Positions 22,691 through 35,447 of a stretch of DNA of 64,000 bases are shown piece after piece. The notes below the pieces were generated by a model. That model had not been told where the DNA came from. It made no database searches and saw only the letters and a program-made list of their open reading frames with translations. The stretch comes from Perognathus longimembris pacificus (Eukaryota; Chordata; Mammalia; Rodentia; Heteromyidae). The position numbers and the translations under genes are program-made. How positions within the stretch are numbered: position 1 is the first letter of the stretch; each line of letters begins with the position of its first letter. The stretch is taken from contig NC_063162.1 of the NCBI RefSeq assembly GCF_023159225.1, positions 102,812,094-102,876,093 of the forward strand, in the 5' to 3' direction.

Positions 22691-23118
22691 CCTAATTCCT
22701 CCCCCTCCCCCTCCCCCTCCCCCTCCCCCTCCCCCTCCCCCTCCCCCTCCCCCTCCCCCTCCCCCTCCCCCTCCCCCTCCCCTCCCTCTCACCCTCCCTC
22801 TCACCCTCCTCCTCCTTCTCCTTCCCTCCTCCTCCTTCTCCTTCACCCCTCCTCCTCCTTCTCCTTCACCCCTCCTCCTCCTCCTCCTCTCTCTTCCTCC
22901 TCCTCCTCCTCTTCCTCTCTCTTCCTCCCTCTTCCTCCTCCTGTTCCTCCTCCTCCTCCTGTTCCTCCTCCTCCTCCTGTTCCTCCTCCTCCTCCTGCTC
23001 CTCCTTTCTCTCTTCCTCCTCCTCCTCCTCCTCCTCCTCCTCCTCCTCCTCTTCCTCCTCCCTTCTCTCTTCTCTCTTGTTACCTCCTCCTCCTTCCTCT
23101 TCATCTTCTCTCTCCTTT
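22691..23118. repeat. 430-bp CT-rich tract beginning with (CCCCCT)n
   Basis: About 14 units of CCCCCT, then CCTCCT/TTCTCC and CCTCTT variants with almost no purines. The long proline/leucine and arginine/glycine frames over it come from the repeat and are not genes. Confidence 0.95.
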
Positions 23119-23313
23119 TTTTTGGGCCAGTCTTTGGGCTTGGACTCAGGACCTGGGCACTATTCCTGGCTTCTTTTGTTCAAGGCTAGCACTCTACCTC
23201 TTGAGCCACAGGGCCACTTCCAACCTTTTCTGTTTATGTGGTGCAGAGGAATCGAACCCAGGGCTTCCTGCATGCTAGGCAAGCACTCTACCACTAAACC
23301 ACATCCCCAACCC
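23119..23313 (-). repeat. IDL-Geo SINE
   Basis: Reverse dimer adjoining the CT-rich tract, which sits where its A-tail would be; it ends 'cacatccccaaccc'. Confidence 0.87.
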
Positions 23314-23456
23314 TCCTAATTTCTTTTAATTGTCTAGAGAAGTGAAAGAAAATTAAGCAATATGCAGTTTAAAGTGTTACATTAAAATGAAAGAATGAGC
23401 AATATCTTTCTAAATTAGGGAAGCATTATTTGTTTTAGAAAATGCTGAAGAAACTA

Positions 23457-23595
23457 AGGGAGCTGATCATCAGTGCCATATGCCTATAATCCTAGCTACT
23501 CAGGAGGCTGAGATCTGAGCATTGAGGTTTGAAACAAGGCTGGGCAGACAAGCCTGTGAGATTCTTAGCTCCAGTTAAACACACACACACACACA

Positions 23596-23646
<51 letters not shown>

Positions 23647-23866
23647 CAGAAGTGCAGACAAGCCTGTGAGATTCTTAGCTCCAGTTAAACACACACACAC
23701 ACACACCCAGACACACCCAGAAGTGCAGACAAGCCTGTGAGATTCTTAGCTCCAGTTAAGCACACACACACACCCCAGAAGTGCAGGTATGGCTCAAGTA
23801 GTACAGTAATGCCTTTGAACACGAGTCTCTGAGTTCAAGCCCCAGTACTGCGCCCCCCCCCCCCCC
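23457..23866 (+). repeat. B1-like/Geo SINE with internal triplication and (CA)n runs
   Basis: The segment 'gcagacaagcctgtgagatt...' through 'ctccagttaa' occurs at about 23545, 23656 and 23725. Each copy is followed by a (CA)n run of decreasing length and then 'cagaagtgcag'. The element then continues to the Geo half and ends 'caagccccagtactg'. Confidence 0.88.
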
Positions 23867-23992
23867 CAGATTTTTACATCTGGGCTGCCCACTGCCAACA
23901 TCTCATCCTCCTATACCATTTCTTGTATGTTTCACAAGAATGATGTCACACGACCTTTGTAGCTTATTTATTTTACTTAGAAGTGCAAGTGA

Positions 23993-24232
23993 AGCCTGAC
24001 ATTGGTGGCTCACGCATATCCTAGTTACCCAGGTGGCTGTATCAGGGTTCGAAGCCATCCCAGGCAGAAACGTCCATGAGACACTCATTACTAATTAACC
24101 ACCAGAAAACCCAAAGTAGAGCTGTGGCTCCGAGTGTTAGAATGCTAGGCCTTGAGTGAAACAGCTCAGGGACAGTGCCCAACCCTTAGTTGAAGCCCCA
24201 TGACCAGAAAAAAAAATAAAAAAAAAAAAAAG
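23993..24232 (+). repeat. B1-like/Geo composite SINE
   Basis: Sense composite from 'agcctgacattggtggctca' to 'agccccatgaccag' and an A-rich tail. Confidence 0.82.
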
Positions 24233-24598
24233 CAAAGTGAAGGCCTTTTCACACCAAATGTCCATGAAGCTTCCTTTCTTCTGAGGAGAGACTATCTTTA
24301 CAGGATATACGTGCAGTCACTTTCCCATTGATTTCTTCATTTCTAAAGAATGAAGGGGGAAGTTTCTGGTTGAGTGATGTGGGAGTAAGGCCAAGTTGGA
24401 TAGTAAATACTATACAATTTCCTATTGGCTAGTCATAAACTGTGCTAATACATGAAAAGTTAGTTATATAGTGTCAGCACTAACCTGTAATGTAAGCACT
24501 GTATACTTTTAACCTTTAATTTGGTTAGTTTACTTGTACAGAAGCACAACTTATTACTTGGAAGAACAACGTTTTTAAATGTTAAAACTTGGAGTGTG

Positions 24599-24811
24599 GG
24601 CTGGGAATATGGCCTAGTGGCAAGAGTGCTTGCCTTGTATACATGAGGCCCTGGGTTCGATTTCTCAGCACCACATATACAGAAAATGGCCAGAAGTGGC
24701 GCTGTGGCTCAAGTGGCAGAGTGCTAGCCTTGAGCTAAAAAGAAGCCAGGGACATTGCTCAGGCCCTGAGTTGACGGCCCAGGACTGGCCAAAAAAAAAA
24801 ATAAAATAAAA
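24599..24811 (+). repeat. IDL-Geo SINE
   Basis: Complete sense dimer ('gggctgggaatatggcctag' to 'cccaggactggcc' plus A-tail). Confidence 0.9.
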
Positions 24812-24814
24812 GAT

Positions 24815-25200
24815 TATCAGATGCTAATGACCTATAAATAGTCTGGCTACTTTGGAGGCTGAGATGGGGGTATGATAGTTTGATCAGGGCAGGGGAAAAA
24901 CATTGTAAGAGCCCCTTCTCTCCTTGAGGAGGGCACCGTGGTGTATAACTGTTATCCTAGCTCCAATAGTGGGATCACAGCCCAGGTGCACATCTCTGAA
25001 GGAAGGGAGACCTATCTCAGAAATAACCTATTTAGGAAAGGACTGGAGCTGTATAGCTCAGCAGCAAAGAACCTGCCTAGAAAGCATAAGGCCTTGAGTA
25101 ATGCTAAAAAGGAAAAGAAAAAAGGGGAAAAGGAGAAGAAAAAGAAAGGAAGGAAGAATGAATGAATGAAAGGAAGGAAGAAAGAAAAACTTAAAAAGGA
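24815..25200 (+). repeat. B1-like monomers joined to an ID-like monomer, purine-rich tail
   Basis: Two old 7SL-like heads (about 24825-24910 and 24930-25030, 'gttatcctagctcc'), then an ID-like part ('ggactggagctgtatagctc...gaacctgcctagaaagc') and an A/G-rich tail to about 25200. It lies just before the exon at 25254. Confidence 0.6.
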
Positions 25201-25252
25201 AGAGAGGAAATATATTACTGTTTCCCTGAGATTTTGATTTTTTTTTTTTTAA

Positions 25253-26569
<1,317 letters not shown>

Positions 26570-26616
26570 TGATAGTTGAATTGTACTACAGCATATGTTT
26601 TAGCAGTCACCATACC

Positions 26617-26720
26617 TTTTTAATTGTTATTTTTAAGGTACTGTACAAAGGAATTACAACTTCATAAGTCAGGTTATGAGTACAATGCATCTTGGGCAGT
26701 GTCATTCCTTTCTTCACTTT
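26617..26720 (-). repeat. L1 3' end fragment
   Basis: 'tttttaaggtactgtacaaa', 'ggaattacaac' and 'gagtacaatgcatcttgg' resemble the reverse L1 3' terminus; diverged. Confidence 0.55.
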
Positions 26721-26778
26721 CACCATACATTTGTAGGAGAAATGCTTTTTGGTGTGTATGCACATGTGCATATGTGAT

Positions 26779-26983
26779 CATCCTGGGGCTTAACGCAAGG
26801 GCCTGGCACTATCCCTGAGCTCTTGTGCTGAAGGCTAACACTTTACCACTTGAGCTACAGATCCAATTGGAGATAAGAGTCTCACAGGACTTTCCTGTCC
26901 AGGATGACTTCGAGCAGAGATTGTCAGGTCTTAGCCTCCTGACTAACTAGGATTATAGGCATGAGCCACTGATTATCAGCACT
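26779..26983 (-). repeat. B1-like/Geo composite SINE
   Basis: Reverse composite from 'catcctggggcttaac' to 'aggcatgagccactg'; inside the U12-type intron. Confidence 0.8.
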
Positions 26984-27126
26984 TTTTCTTTTCCCTATTT
27001 AAAAGCAGGATTATTTTAAGCTCCTATTAATTTTTATGTGCTGCTGTATCCTCTTCATATTAGGCCTCTAGGATTGTTGTAAAGTCATAAGATTATTACA
27101 CAATTTCTATCTTATAAAGAATAGTA

Positions 27127-27316
27127 GGGCTGGGAATATGGCCTACTGGCAAGAGTGTAATTCCTCAGCACCACATATATAGAAAACGGCCAGAAGTGGC
27201 GCTGTGGCTCAAGTGGCAGAGTGCTAGCCTTGAGCAAAAAGAAGCCAGGGACTGTGCTCAGGCCCTGAGTCCAAGGCCCAGGACTGGCCCCCCCTGCCCC
27301 CCTCCCCCCCCCCCAA
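27127..27316 (+). repeat. IDL-Geo SINE with deletion in the ID half
   Basis: After 'ctactggcaagagtg' it jumps to 'taattcctcagcaccac', missing the middle of the tRNA-like half. The Geo half is intact and ends in a C-rich run. Confidence 0.88.
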
Positions 27317-27390
27317 ATAGTATATCTAGATTAGTCTGGTCTGTGAGGGTATTGTTTTTTTTTAAAATGTGTTAGCATATTCATATCTTT

Positions 27391-27601
27391 TTTTTTTGGG
27401 GGGGGGGGGGGTTAATCCTGGGGCTTGGACTCAGGGCCTGAGCACTGTCCCTGGCTTCTTTTTGCTCAAGGCTAGCACTCTGCCACTTGAGCCACAGCGC
27501 CACTTCTGACCATTTTCTGTATATGTGGTGCTGGGAAATCGAACCCAGGGCCTCATGTGTATGAGGCAGGCACTCTTGCCACTAGGCCATATCCCCAGCC
27601 C
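27391..27601 (-). repeat. IDL-Geo SINE with target duplication
   Basis: Reverse dimer beginning with T/G runs. 'tattcatatcttt' is repeated on both sides (about 27378-27390 and 27602-27614). Confidence 0.9.
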
Positions 27602-28940
27602 TATTCATATCTTTTTAATTGTTATCTCAAACTGTTGTACATGAGAGTTCAATTTAACAATTATGTATGCATACAATGCATTTTGACCAGAGTTACAGCA
27701 TTCTCTGCCTCATTTATCTTATCCCCACCTGTCTCAGCAAGTTTCCTAGTCCCATTTTCATGTGTGTGCATTGAGTGTTATGACTGTTTGCTTTCAATTC
27801 TTCTGCCCTCCTCCTCTGACATCCCTCCCCCCAAATCAAGATATATTTCAGGTTTCTGTTAGTTAAACTGTTCATATTGGAAGTGATTTTTACACCATGG
27901 AATCTCATTCCTGTGTTTATCATCCTGTGTTTATCAGTTTGATTTTGTGTGTGTGTATGTGTGTGTGTGTGTGTGTTCCTGGGGCTCTGTACGTGTTTGT
28001 GTTTACATTCATGTTTACAATTTAGGTCTAACAACTGTGAGAGAACACATGTAACCCTTTGTCTTTGTGAGCCTTATTCCTCCTGGTGGATGAATATAAT
28101 TCCATTGAATGTGTGTGTACATTGCATGTATATACACACACTTAATCTAATCTTTGGATATTGTGAATAGTCCCGCTTTGAACATGGATATACAGGTGCT
28201 TTATTGTATCCTGACTTGAATTCCTTCTTGTAAATGCCCAAAAATGTTATTACTGAATCATAGGGTAGTTTTCTTTTGTGTTGTGAGTAATCTCCTTACT
28301 ATCTCCATAGTGGTTGAACTAATTTATATTTCCGCCAGTAGTGTATTAGGATTCCTTTTTCTCCATATTCTTACCATCACTTGTTGTTTGTATTCTTTTT
28401 TTTTTTTGTTTGTTTTTTTTTTTTTTTTTTGGCCAGTCTTGGGCCTTGGACTCAGGGCCTGAGCACTGTCCCTGGCTTCTTCCCGCTCAAGGCTAGCACT
28501 CTGCCACTTGAGCCACAGCGCCGCTTCTGGCCGTTTTCTGTATATGTGGTGCTGGGGAATCGAACCTAGGGCCTCGTGTATCCGAGGCAGGCACTCTTGC
28601 CGCTAGGCTATATCCCCAGCCCCCTGTTGTTTGTATTCTTAATAATGGCCTTTCTGACTGAACTGAGATGTAATCTCAATGCTGTTTTGATTTGAATTTC
28701 CTTTATAGCCAGGGATGTTGACATTTCTTCATGTATTTATTGGCCACTTTCACTTCTTCTGAGAATTGTCTGTAGCTCCTTTGTGCATTTATGAATTTGG
28801 TTATTGAATATTTGGAGTTTAAATTTTTAAGCTGTCTATATTTCTGGTTATTAGACCCTTGTCAGAGGTGTAGCTGGAGCAGATCTTCTCCCATGCTACA
28901 GGCTGTCTTTTCAGCTTAATGACCATATCATATCTTAAGA
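27602..28940 (-). repeat. L1 fragment with inserted SINE, in the U12-type intron
   Basis: Reverse L1 3' end ('ttttaattgttatctcaaac'), 3'UTR with a GT run at 27946-27976, and ORF2 C-terminal phrases 'gttattactgaatcataggg' and 'cagggatgttgacatttctt'. A SINE interrupts it at 28398-28624. Confidence 0.78.
28398..28624 (-). repeat. Young IDL-Geo SINE with 16-bp target duplication
   Basis: Reverse dimer flanked by 'tgttgtttgtattctt' at 28382-28397 and 28625-28640; carries the 'tcttcccgctcaagg' marker. Confidence 0.95.
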
Positions 28941-29017
28941 TAGTTTTGAGTATGCATTAAATGATGCGTGGTACATAAGTGCTTAGTAAAATAGTGTTCA
29001 AAAATTTCAGTGAGAAG

Positions 29018-29544
<527 letters not shown>

Positions 29545-30097
29545 TAGCTTTCAGCCTGGAATACTGTGGGCTTTGTTATATTTCTTTCCCCCACACCTTT
29601 ACTTTTTGAGTTAGGGTGTGCCTGCACAATCAAGGTGGCCTAAAACTCACTGTGTAGCCCAACTTGACCTAAAACACATGATCCTTTTTCCTCAGCCTCC
29701 TGAGGAAGTAGGCCTGAATTTCTGCTCTTAATAAAATAGTGAGTAACATCTTGAACTCTTAATCCATTTTAATTTTTCTATTTTTTACATTTAACTCACT
29801 TTTGAGTTTAATAATGATTTTTTTCTGTTCTTTTTCTTACATTAGTTATTTTTATACTCAACTTCAAAGCCCAAGGGGGTTGCGATTTAATGTGTCCATC
29901 TTAAGTGTCCAGTGCTTCCTGTTCAGAGTCACCCTTCCGGTATTCTCCCTCATCTGTTCCCTTCTCCCAGATTTATTTCATATTTCCCACTTCCTTTATC
30001 ATGTAGGACCTACATTGAATATTTTTGCTGTATTTGTCCTTCTTTTTTCCCTTTTTAATTCATTTCTTCCTCTCCTGCTTTCCTTTCTTCCTTACAA

Positions 30098-30305
30098 TCT
30101 TTTTTTTCTTTTTTGCCAGTCTTAGGGCTTGAACTCAGGGCCTGAACACTGTCCCTGGCTTCTTTTTGCCCAAGGCTAGCACTATACCATGTGAGCCACA
30201 GCACCACTTCTGGCTTTTTTTTCTCTATGTGTGGTGCTGAGGAACCGAACCCAGGGCTTCATGTAGGTGAGGCAAGCATCTACATCTAGGCCATATTCCT
30301 AGCCC
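30098..30305 (-). repeat. IDL-Geo SINE with target duplication
   Basis: Reverse dimer, poly-T to 'atattcctagcccc'. 'tccttacaatctt' before it and 'tccttacagtctt' after it form a near-exact duplication. Confidence 0.88.
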
Positions 30306-30898
30306 CTCCTTACAGTCTTGCTTCCGTTTCTATTACTCATTTTCTTTTTTTCACATTTACTATTTTTATTCTATTAGGTAAAAAGTCTTGTCTGAGACCA
30401 TTTCTGGCCTTTTTCAGTTTAGAAAACTAGCCTACTGAGTTATTACTTTGACGTCCTGTAAAATATGTGTGCATGTAGTATAAAATATCATTATCTATCT
30501 TACATATTTGTTTAGCTTACAAAGATAGTCTGAACTTGGTGTTCTTCAAATGGAAATGCATAAATAGTTGTTTTTCAGTTTTTTTGTAATTTATTAATTA
30601 AAGAAAAGTTTTTTTTTGACAAGTTGTTGTGCAAAAAGGGTACAGTTACATAGTAGGGTAGTGTATACATTACTTGTGATATCTTACACCCTGTTTTTCT
30701 TTCCCTTCCCTAGGTCAGGTAGACATATATATAATACACAATGTATCAAGAACATAATACAGTATCCACGTGGCCAAGCCCAAGAAAATTCGCCTAGGGC
30801 TTTAAATGTAATGTCGGTATTAGACAATATGTCGACAGTAGTCTTATATGAACATACATACATAGCTTTTGGGCTATTGTATTCCACTGAGAGGTCAA

Positions 30899-31105
30899 AT
30901 TTTTTTTTTTTTTTGGCCAGTCCTGGGGCTTGGACTCAGGGCCTGAGCACTGTCCCTGGCTTCTTCCCGCTCAAGGCTAGCACTCTGCCACTTGAGCCAC
31001 AGCGCCGCTTCTGGCCGTTTTCTGTATATGTGGTACTGGGGAATCGAACCTAGGGCCTCGTGTATCCGAGGCAGGCACTCTTGCCACTAGGCTATATCCC
31101 CAGCC
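30899..31105 (-). repeat. Young IDL-Geo SINE in the L1 3'UTR, 11-bp target duplication
   Basis: Reverse dimer flanked by exact 'tgagaggtcaa' (30888-30898 and 31106-31116); carries the 'tcttcccgctcaagg' marker. Confidence 0.95.
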
Positions 31106-31389
31106 TGAGAGGTCAATTTTTGACCTTTATATGTTGAGTAGTTGTTTGGTTTTAGTTACATACTGTTGGGTCGTTGCCCCAATCCTGTGGGAAATACCAT
31201 TTGGCAAGCAGTTTTTGGTTTCACAGACTCTACTGTCTCTCCGTCACCCTTTCTTAACAGTCTTGTATCAGGGAGATCATGCCCCTTTGTTTTCTGTGTT
31301 CTAGGCTTGTCTCGCTCAACATTATTTGTTCAAGTTCTGACCATTACCCTGCGAATAACAATATTTCACCATTCCTAATCGCTATGTAG

Positions 31390-34300
31390 TATTCCATTGT
31401 GTATAGGTACCATATTTTTTGGATCCATTCATCTGTGGAGGGGCATCTGGCTTGTTTCCATATTTTGGCTATTGTGAGTTGTGCCGCGATAAACATGGAA
31501 GTACAAATGTCTTTTTGATATCTTGGGACCTGCTGTTCAGGATAGATGCCTAGGAGTGGTATGGCTGGGTCATAGGGTAGGTCTATGTTGAGCTTTTTGA
31601 GAAACCTCCATACTGTTCTCCAAAGTGTTTGTACTAATTTGCATTCCCACCAACAATGGAGGAGGGTTCCTCTTTCCCCACACCCCCTCCAGCATTTGTT
31701 GTTGCCTGAGTTCAGTGTATCAGGCCATTCTAACTGGAGTGAGGTGGCATCTCAGGGTTGTTTTTATTTGCATTTCCTTTACTGCCAGGGATGTTGAACA
31801 TTTCCTCATATGTTTTTTTGCCATTTTTATTTCTTCTTTTGTGAAGTCTCTCTTTAGCTCCTTTGCCCATTTAATAATTGGTTTATTGGACTTGGAGGGG
31901 CTTAGTTTTTTGAGTTCTCTGTAGATGACAGATATTAGGCCTTTGTCTGTTGCTGTGCTGGTAAAGATCCTTTCCCAAATGGTTGGCGGTCTTTCTAGTT
32001 TGGTGGCTACGTCCTTAGCTGTGCAGAAACTTTTTAATTTGTAGTAGTCCCATTTGTCGAGTCTCTCCCTTATTTGTTGTGCCCCTGGGACTCGATTCAG
32101 GAAGTTCCTTCCTGTGCCTATAAGTCCTAGCGTCTTTCCTACTCTGTCCTTCAGTAGTTTCAAGGATTCAGGTCTGATATTGAGGTCCTTGATCCATTTT
32201 TTTTTTTTTTGGGGGGGGGCAGTCCTGGGCCTTGGACTCAGGGCCTGAGCACTGGCCCTGGCTTCTTCCCACTCAAGGCTAGCACTCTGCCACCTGAGCC
32301 ACAGCGCCCCTTCTGGCCGTTTTCCATATATGTGGTGCTGGGGAATCGAACCGAGAGCTTCATGTGTAGGAGGCAAGCACTCTTGCCACTAGGCCATATT
32401 CCCAGCCCTTTTTTGAGTTGATCTTGGTGCATGGTGATAGGCTTGGGTCTACTTTGAGTTTTCTGCATATGGCTGCCCAGTTCTCCCAGCACCAGTAGTT
32501 GAAGAGGCTATGTTTATTCCATTATATGTCTTTAGCTCCTTTGTCGAATATCAGCTGACTGTAAGAGTGCGGTTTTATTTCTGAATCTTCAATTCTACTC
32601 CATTGGTCTTCCGATCTGTTTTTATACCAATACCAGGCTGTTTTTGTTATGATGGCCTTGTAGTAGAGCTTGAAGTCTGGTATTGTGATACCTCCTGCAC
32701 TGCTTTTTTTGCCTAGAATTGCTTTGACTATTCTAGGTCTTTTGCTGTTCCATATGAATTTATGGATTACTTTCTCTATTTCAGTGAAGAATGTGACTGG
32801 GATTTTGATAGGGATTGCATTGAATTTGTATAACAATTTGGGAAATATGGCCATTTTCACTATATTGATTCTGCCTACCCATGAGCATGGGAGGTCTTTC
32901 CATCTCCTTGTGTCTTCTTTGATTTCCCTTATTAGATTTTTAGTTTTCATTAAATAGGTTCGTCACATCCTTGGTTAAGTTGATCCCTAGGTATTTTATT
33001 CTTTTTTTGGCTACTGTAAGTGGAATTGTTTCCATAATTTCCTTTTCTGTTTGTACATTGCTGGTGTACAGTAAAGTTGCTGTCTTTTTTGGGTTGATTT
33101 TGTATCTTGCTACTTTGCCAAAAAGGTTTATTAGGTGTAGGAGTTTGGGGACTGAGTTTTTTGGGTCCTAAAGATATAAGATCATGTCATCTGCAAATAG
33201 GGATATCTTGATTTCTTCCTTGCCGATGTGGATCCTTTTGATGTCCTCCTCTTGCCTTATTGCTATGGGTAGGAATTCCAGCACTATGTTGAAAAGAAGT
33301 GGGGAGAGTGGGCATCCTTGTCTTGTTCCTGAGTTTAGGGGCAATGATTTAAGTTTCTCTCCATTTAATATGATGTTAGCAGTTGGTCTGTTGTATATGG
33401 CTTTTATTGTTTTGAGGAATGTTCCATCTATTCCTGTTCTTTTCAGAGCTTTTAATAAGTATGGATGTTGTATTTTGTCAAAGGCTTTTTGGGCATCGAC
33501 TGAGATAACAGTGTGATTCTTGATTTTAGTTCTGTTGATGTGGGGAATTACATTGATTGATTTATGGATGTTGAACCATCCTTGTGACTGTGGGATGAAG
33601 CCTACTTGGTCATGATGTATAATTTTCTTGATCAGTTTCTGGATCCTGTTAGCTAATATTTTATTGAGGAGCTTTGCGTCTGTGTTCATTAGTGATATTG
33701 GTCTGTAGTTCTCTTTTTTGGTTGGGTCTTTGCCTGGTTTGGGGATGAGTATGATATTAGTTTCATAGAATGAGTTTGGGATTTCTCCCTCTGTTTCTAT
33801 TTTGCGGAAGAGTTTGAGGAGTATTGGTATTAGCTCCTCACTAAAGGTTTTATAGAATTCATTGGTGAATCCATCTGGGCCTGGGCTTTTCTTTGTTGGG
33901 AGGCACTTGATTACCCCCTGTATTTCACTGTAAGTTATTGGTTTATTTAGTTGATTTATTTCTTCTTGGTTCAGTTTGGGCAGTTGATACTTCTCTAAGA
34001 ATTTATCCATTTCTGTAAAATTATTGTTTTTTACTGAGTAGAGGTTCTGGAAATAGTTCCTTATGATTGTTTGAATATCGTGTGTACTTGTTGTAATTTT
34101 TCCGGCGGAGTCCCTGATGTTACGTATATGAGTCTCTTTTTTGTAAGTCTTGCAAGGGGTCTGTCGATTTCATTTATTTTGTCAAAGAACCAGCTTTTAG
34201 TCTTATTTATTTGTTGAATGGTCTTTCTATTTTTCAATCAGATTAATCTCTTCTTTGATCTTTGTGATCTCTCTCCTCCTAGTCATTTTGGATTCAGTCA

Positions 34301-35254
34301 TTTCTTGTTTCTCCAGTTGTTTTAGTTTTATCGTGAGTTTATTTACCTGCTCTGCTTCCATTCTTTTAATGTGAGTGCTGAGGGCAATGATCTTGCCCCT
34401 CAGTACTGCTTTAGCTGTATCCCATAGGTTCCTTTGTCATGTATTTTCATTGTCATTGTGGTTTATGAATTCATTAATTTCATCTTTAATTTGGTCTGTG
34501 GCCCAAGTGTTAGATAACACTGAGGGGTTTAGCCTCCAAGAATGTGTATAGCCTCTGTGGTAACTGTTGTTATTGAGGGTTACCTTTATTCTACTGTGGT
34601 CAGATATAATACATGGACTGACATCGATACTTTTGTATTTGCTGAGGTTCATTGTGGGGGCTATGACATGGTTTATTTTGCAGTATGATTCATGGGCTGC
34701 TGAGAAGGTGTATTGGGTCTCTGTAGGGTGAAAGATTCTGTATAGATCTGTCAGATCCATTTGGGATGTGGTGTTACTTAGGTCCTCAGCTTCCTTGCTG
34801 ATCCTCTGGGTGTTGGATCTGTCTCTTGGAGAGAGTGGGGTATTAAAGTCTCCCACTATGATTGTGTTTGGGTCTATCTTGTTCTGTAGTTTTGTGAGAA
34901 TTTGCTTGACATACGTAGGGCCTCTTTTGTTCAGTGAGTATACATTTATCACTGTGATGTCTTGATTCTGGATTTTTCCTTGTATTAAATGTAGTGTCCT
35001 TCTTTGTCTTTTTGAGTTGATTTTAATGAGAAGTCCAGCTTGTCTGAGATCAGGATGGGTACTCCTGCCGTTTTGGTAGGTGCGTTTGCTTGGAAGATCT
35101 TGCTCCATCCTTTCATTCGGAGCCTGTTTTTATCCCTTGCTGTAAGATGGGTCTCTTGTAGACAACAGATGGCCACTTTTTGTTTGTTGATCCACTCTGC
35201 CAGTCTGCTCCTCTTTATCGGAGAGTTTATACCGTTTATATTCAAAGAGATCAA
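31390..35254 (-). pseudogene. LINE-1 ORF2 remnant (endonuclease / reverse transcriptase)
   Basis: The L1 replicase gene, now in pieces in different frames. 35254-34985 opens MISLNINGINSPIKRSRLAE and CCLQETHL, the apurinic-type endonuclease start. 35108-34437 holds the rest of the endonuclease (GDFNTPLS, SDHSRI). 34010-33168 is the reverse-transcriptase core ([26 protein letters not shown] and the catalytic FADD). 32950-32522 is the thumb/C-terminal part ([10 protein letters not shown]). 32376-31720 is the C-terminal part, split by a SINE. Near the end, codon 31346-31344 is TAA where the second L1 copy has AAA (Lys). Several frame changes show loss of function. Confidence 0.93.
32188..32407 (-). 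repeat. IDL-Geo SINE inside L1 ORF2
   Basis: Reverse dimer between 'ccttgatccatttt' and 'ttttttgagttgatc' of the ORF2 sequence. Confidence 0.9.
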
Positions 35255-35447
35255 GGATGAATGTTTTTTCCCCTTCCATTTTCCTGTTAGGCTGTTTTTC
35301 CTCTGGTTTTTTTTTTTTTTTTTTTTTTCCTTCTCCTTGTCTTTAGTGAGCTGTTCTTTCTGTTGGGTTCTGGCTATTGTAGTTTCTTTCTGTTTCTGTC
35401 TGTGTGTCCTGTACGATTTCTGTTGGGTGGGGTTCCCCTCTTAGAAT

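Noticed and set aside
22674..23189. 171-codon proline/leucine-rich frame and opposing arginine/glycine frame
   Set aside because: Both are translations of the (CCCCCT)n/CT-rich simple repeat; there is no splice or start context.
23580..23790. Spaced direct repeats resembling a CRISPR array
   Set aside because: The repeats are three copies of a SINE segment separated by (CA)n, in a mammalian intron.
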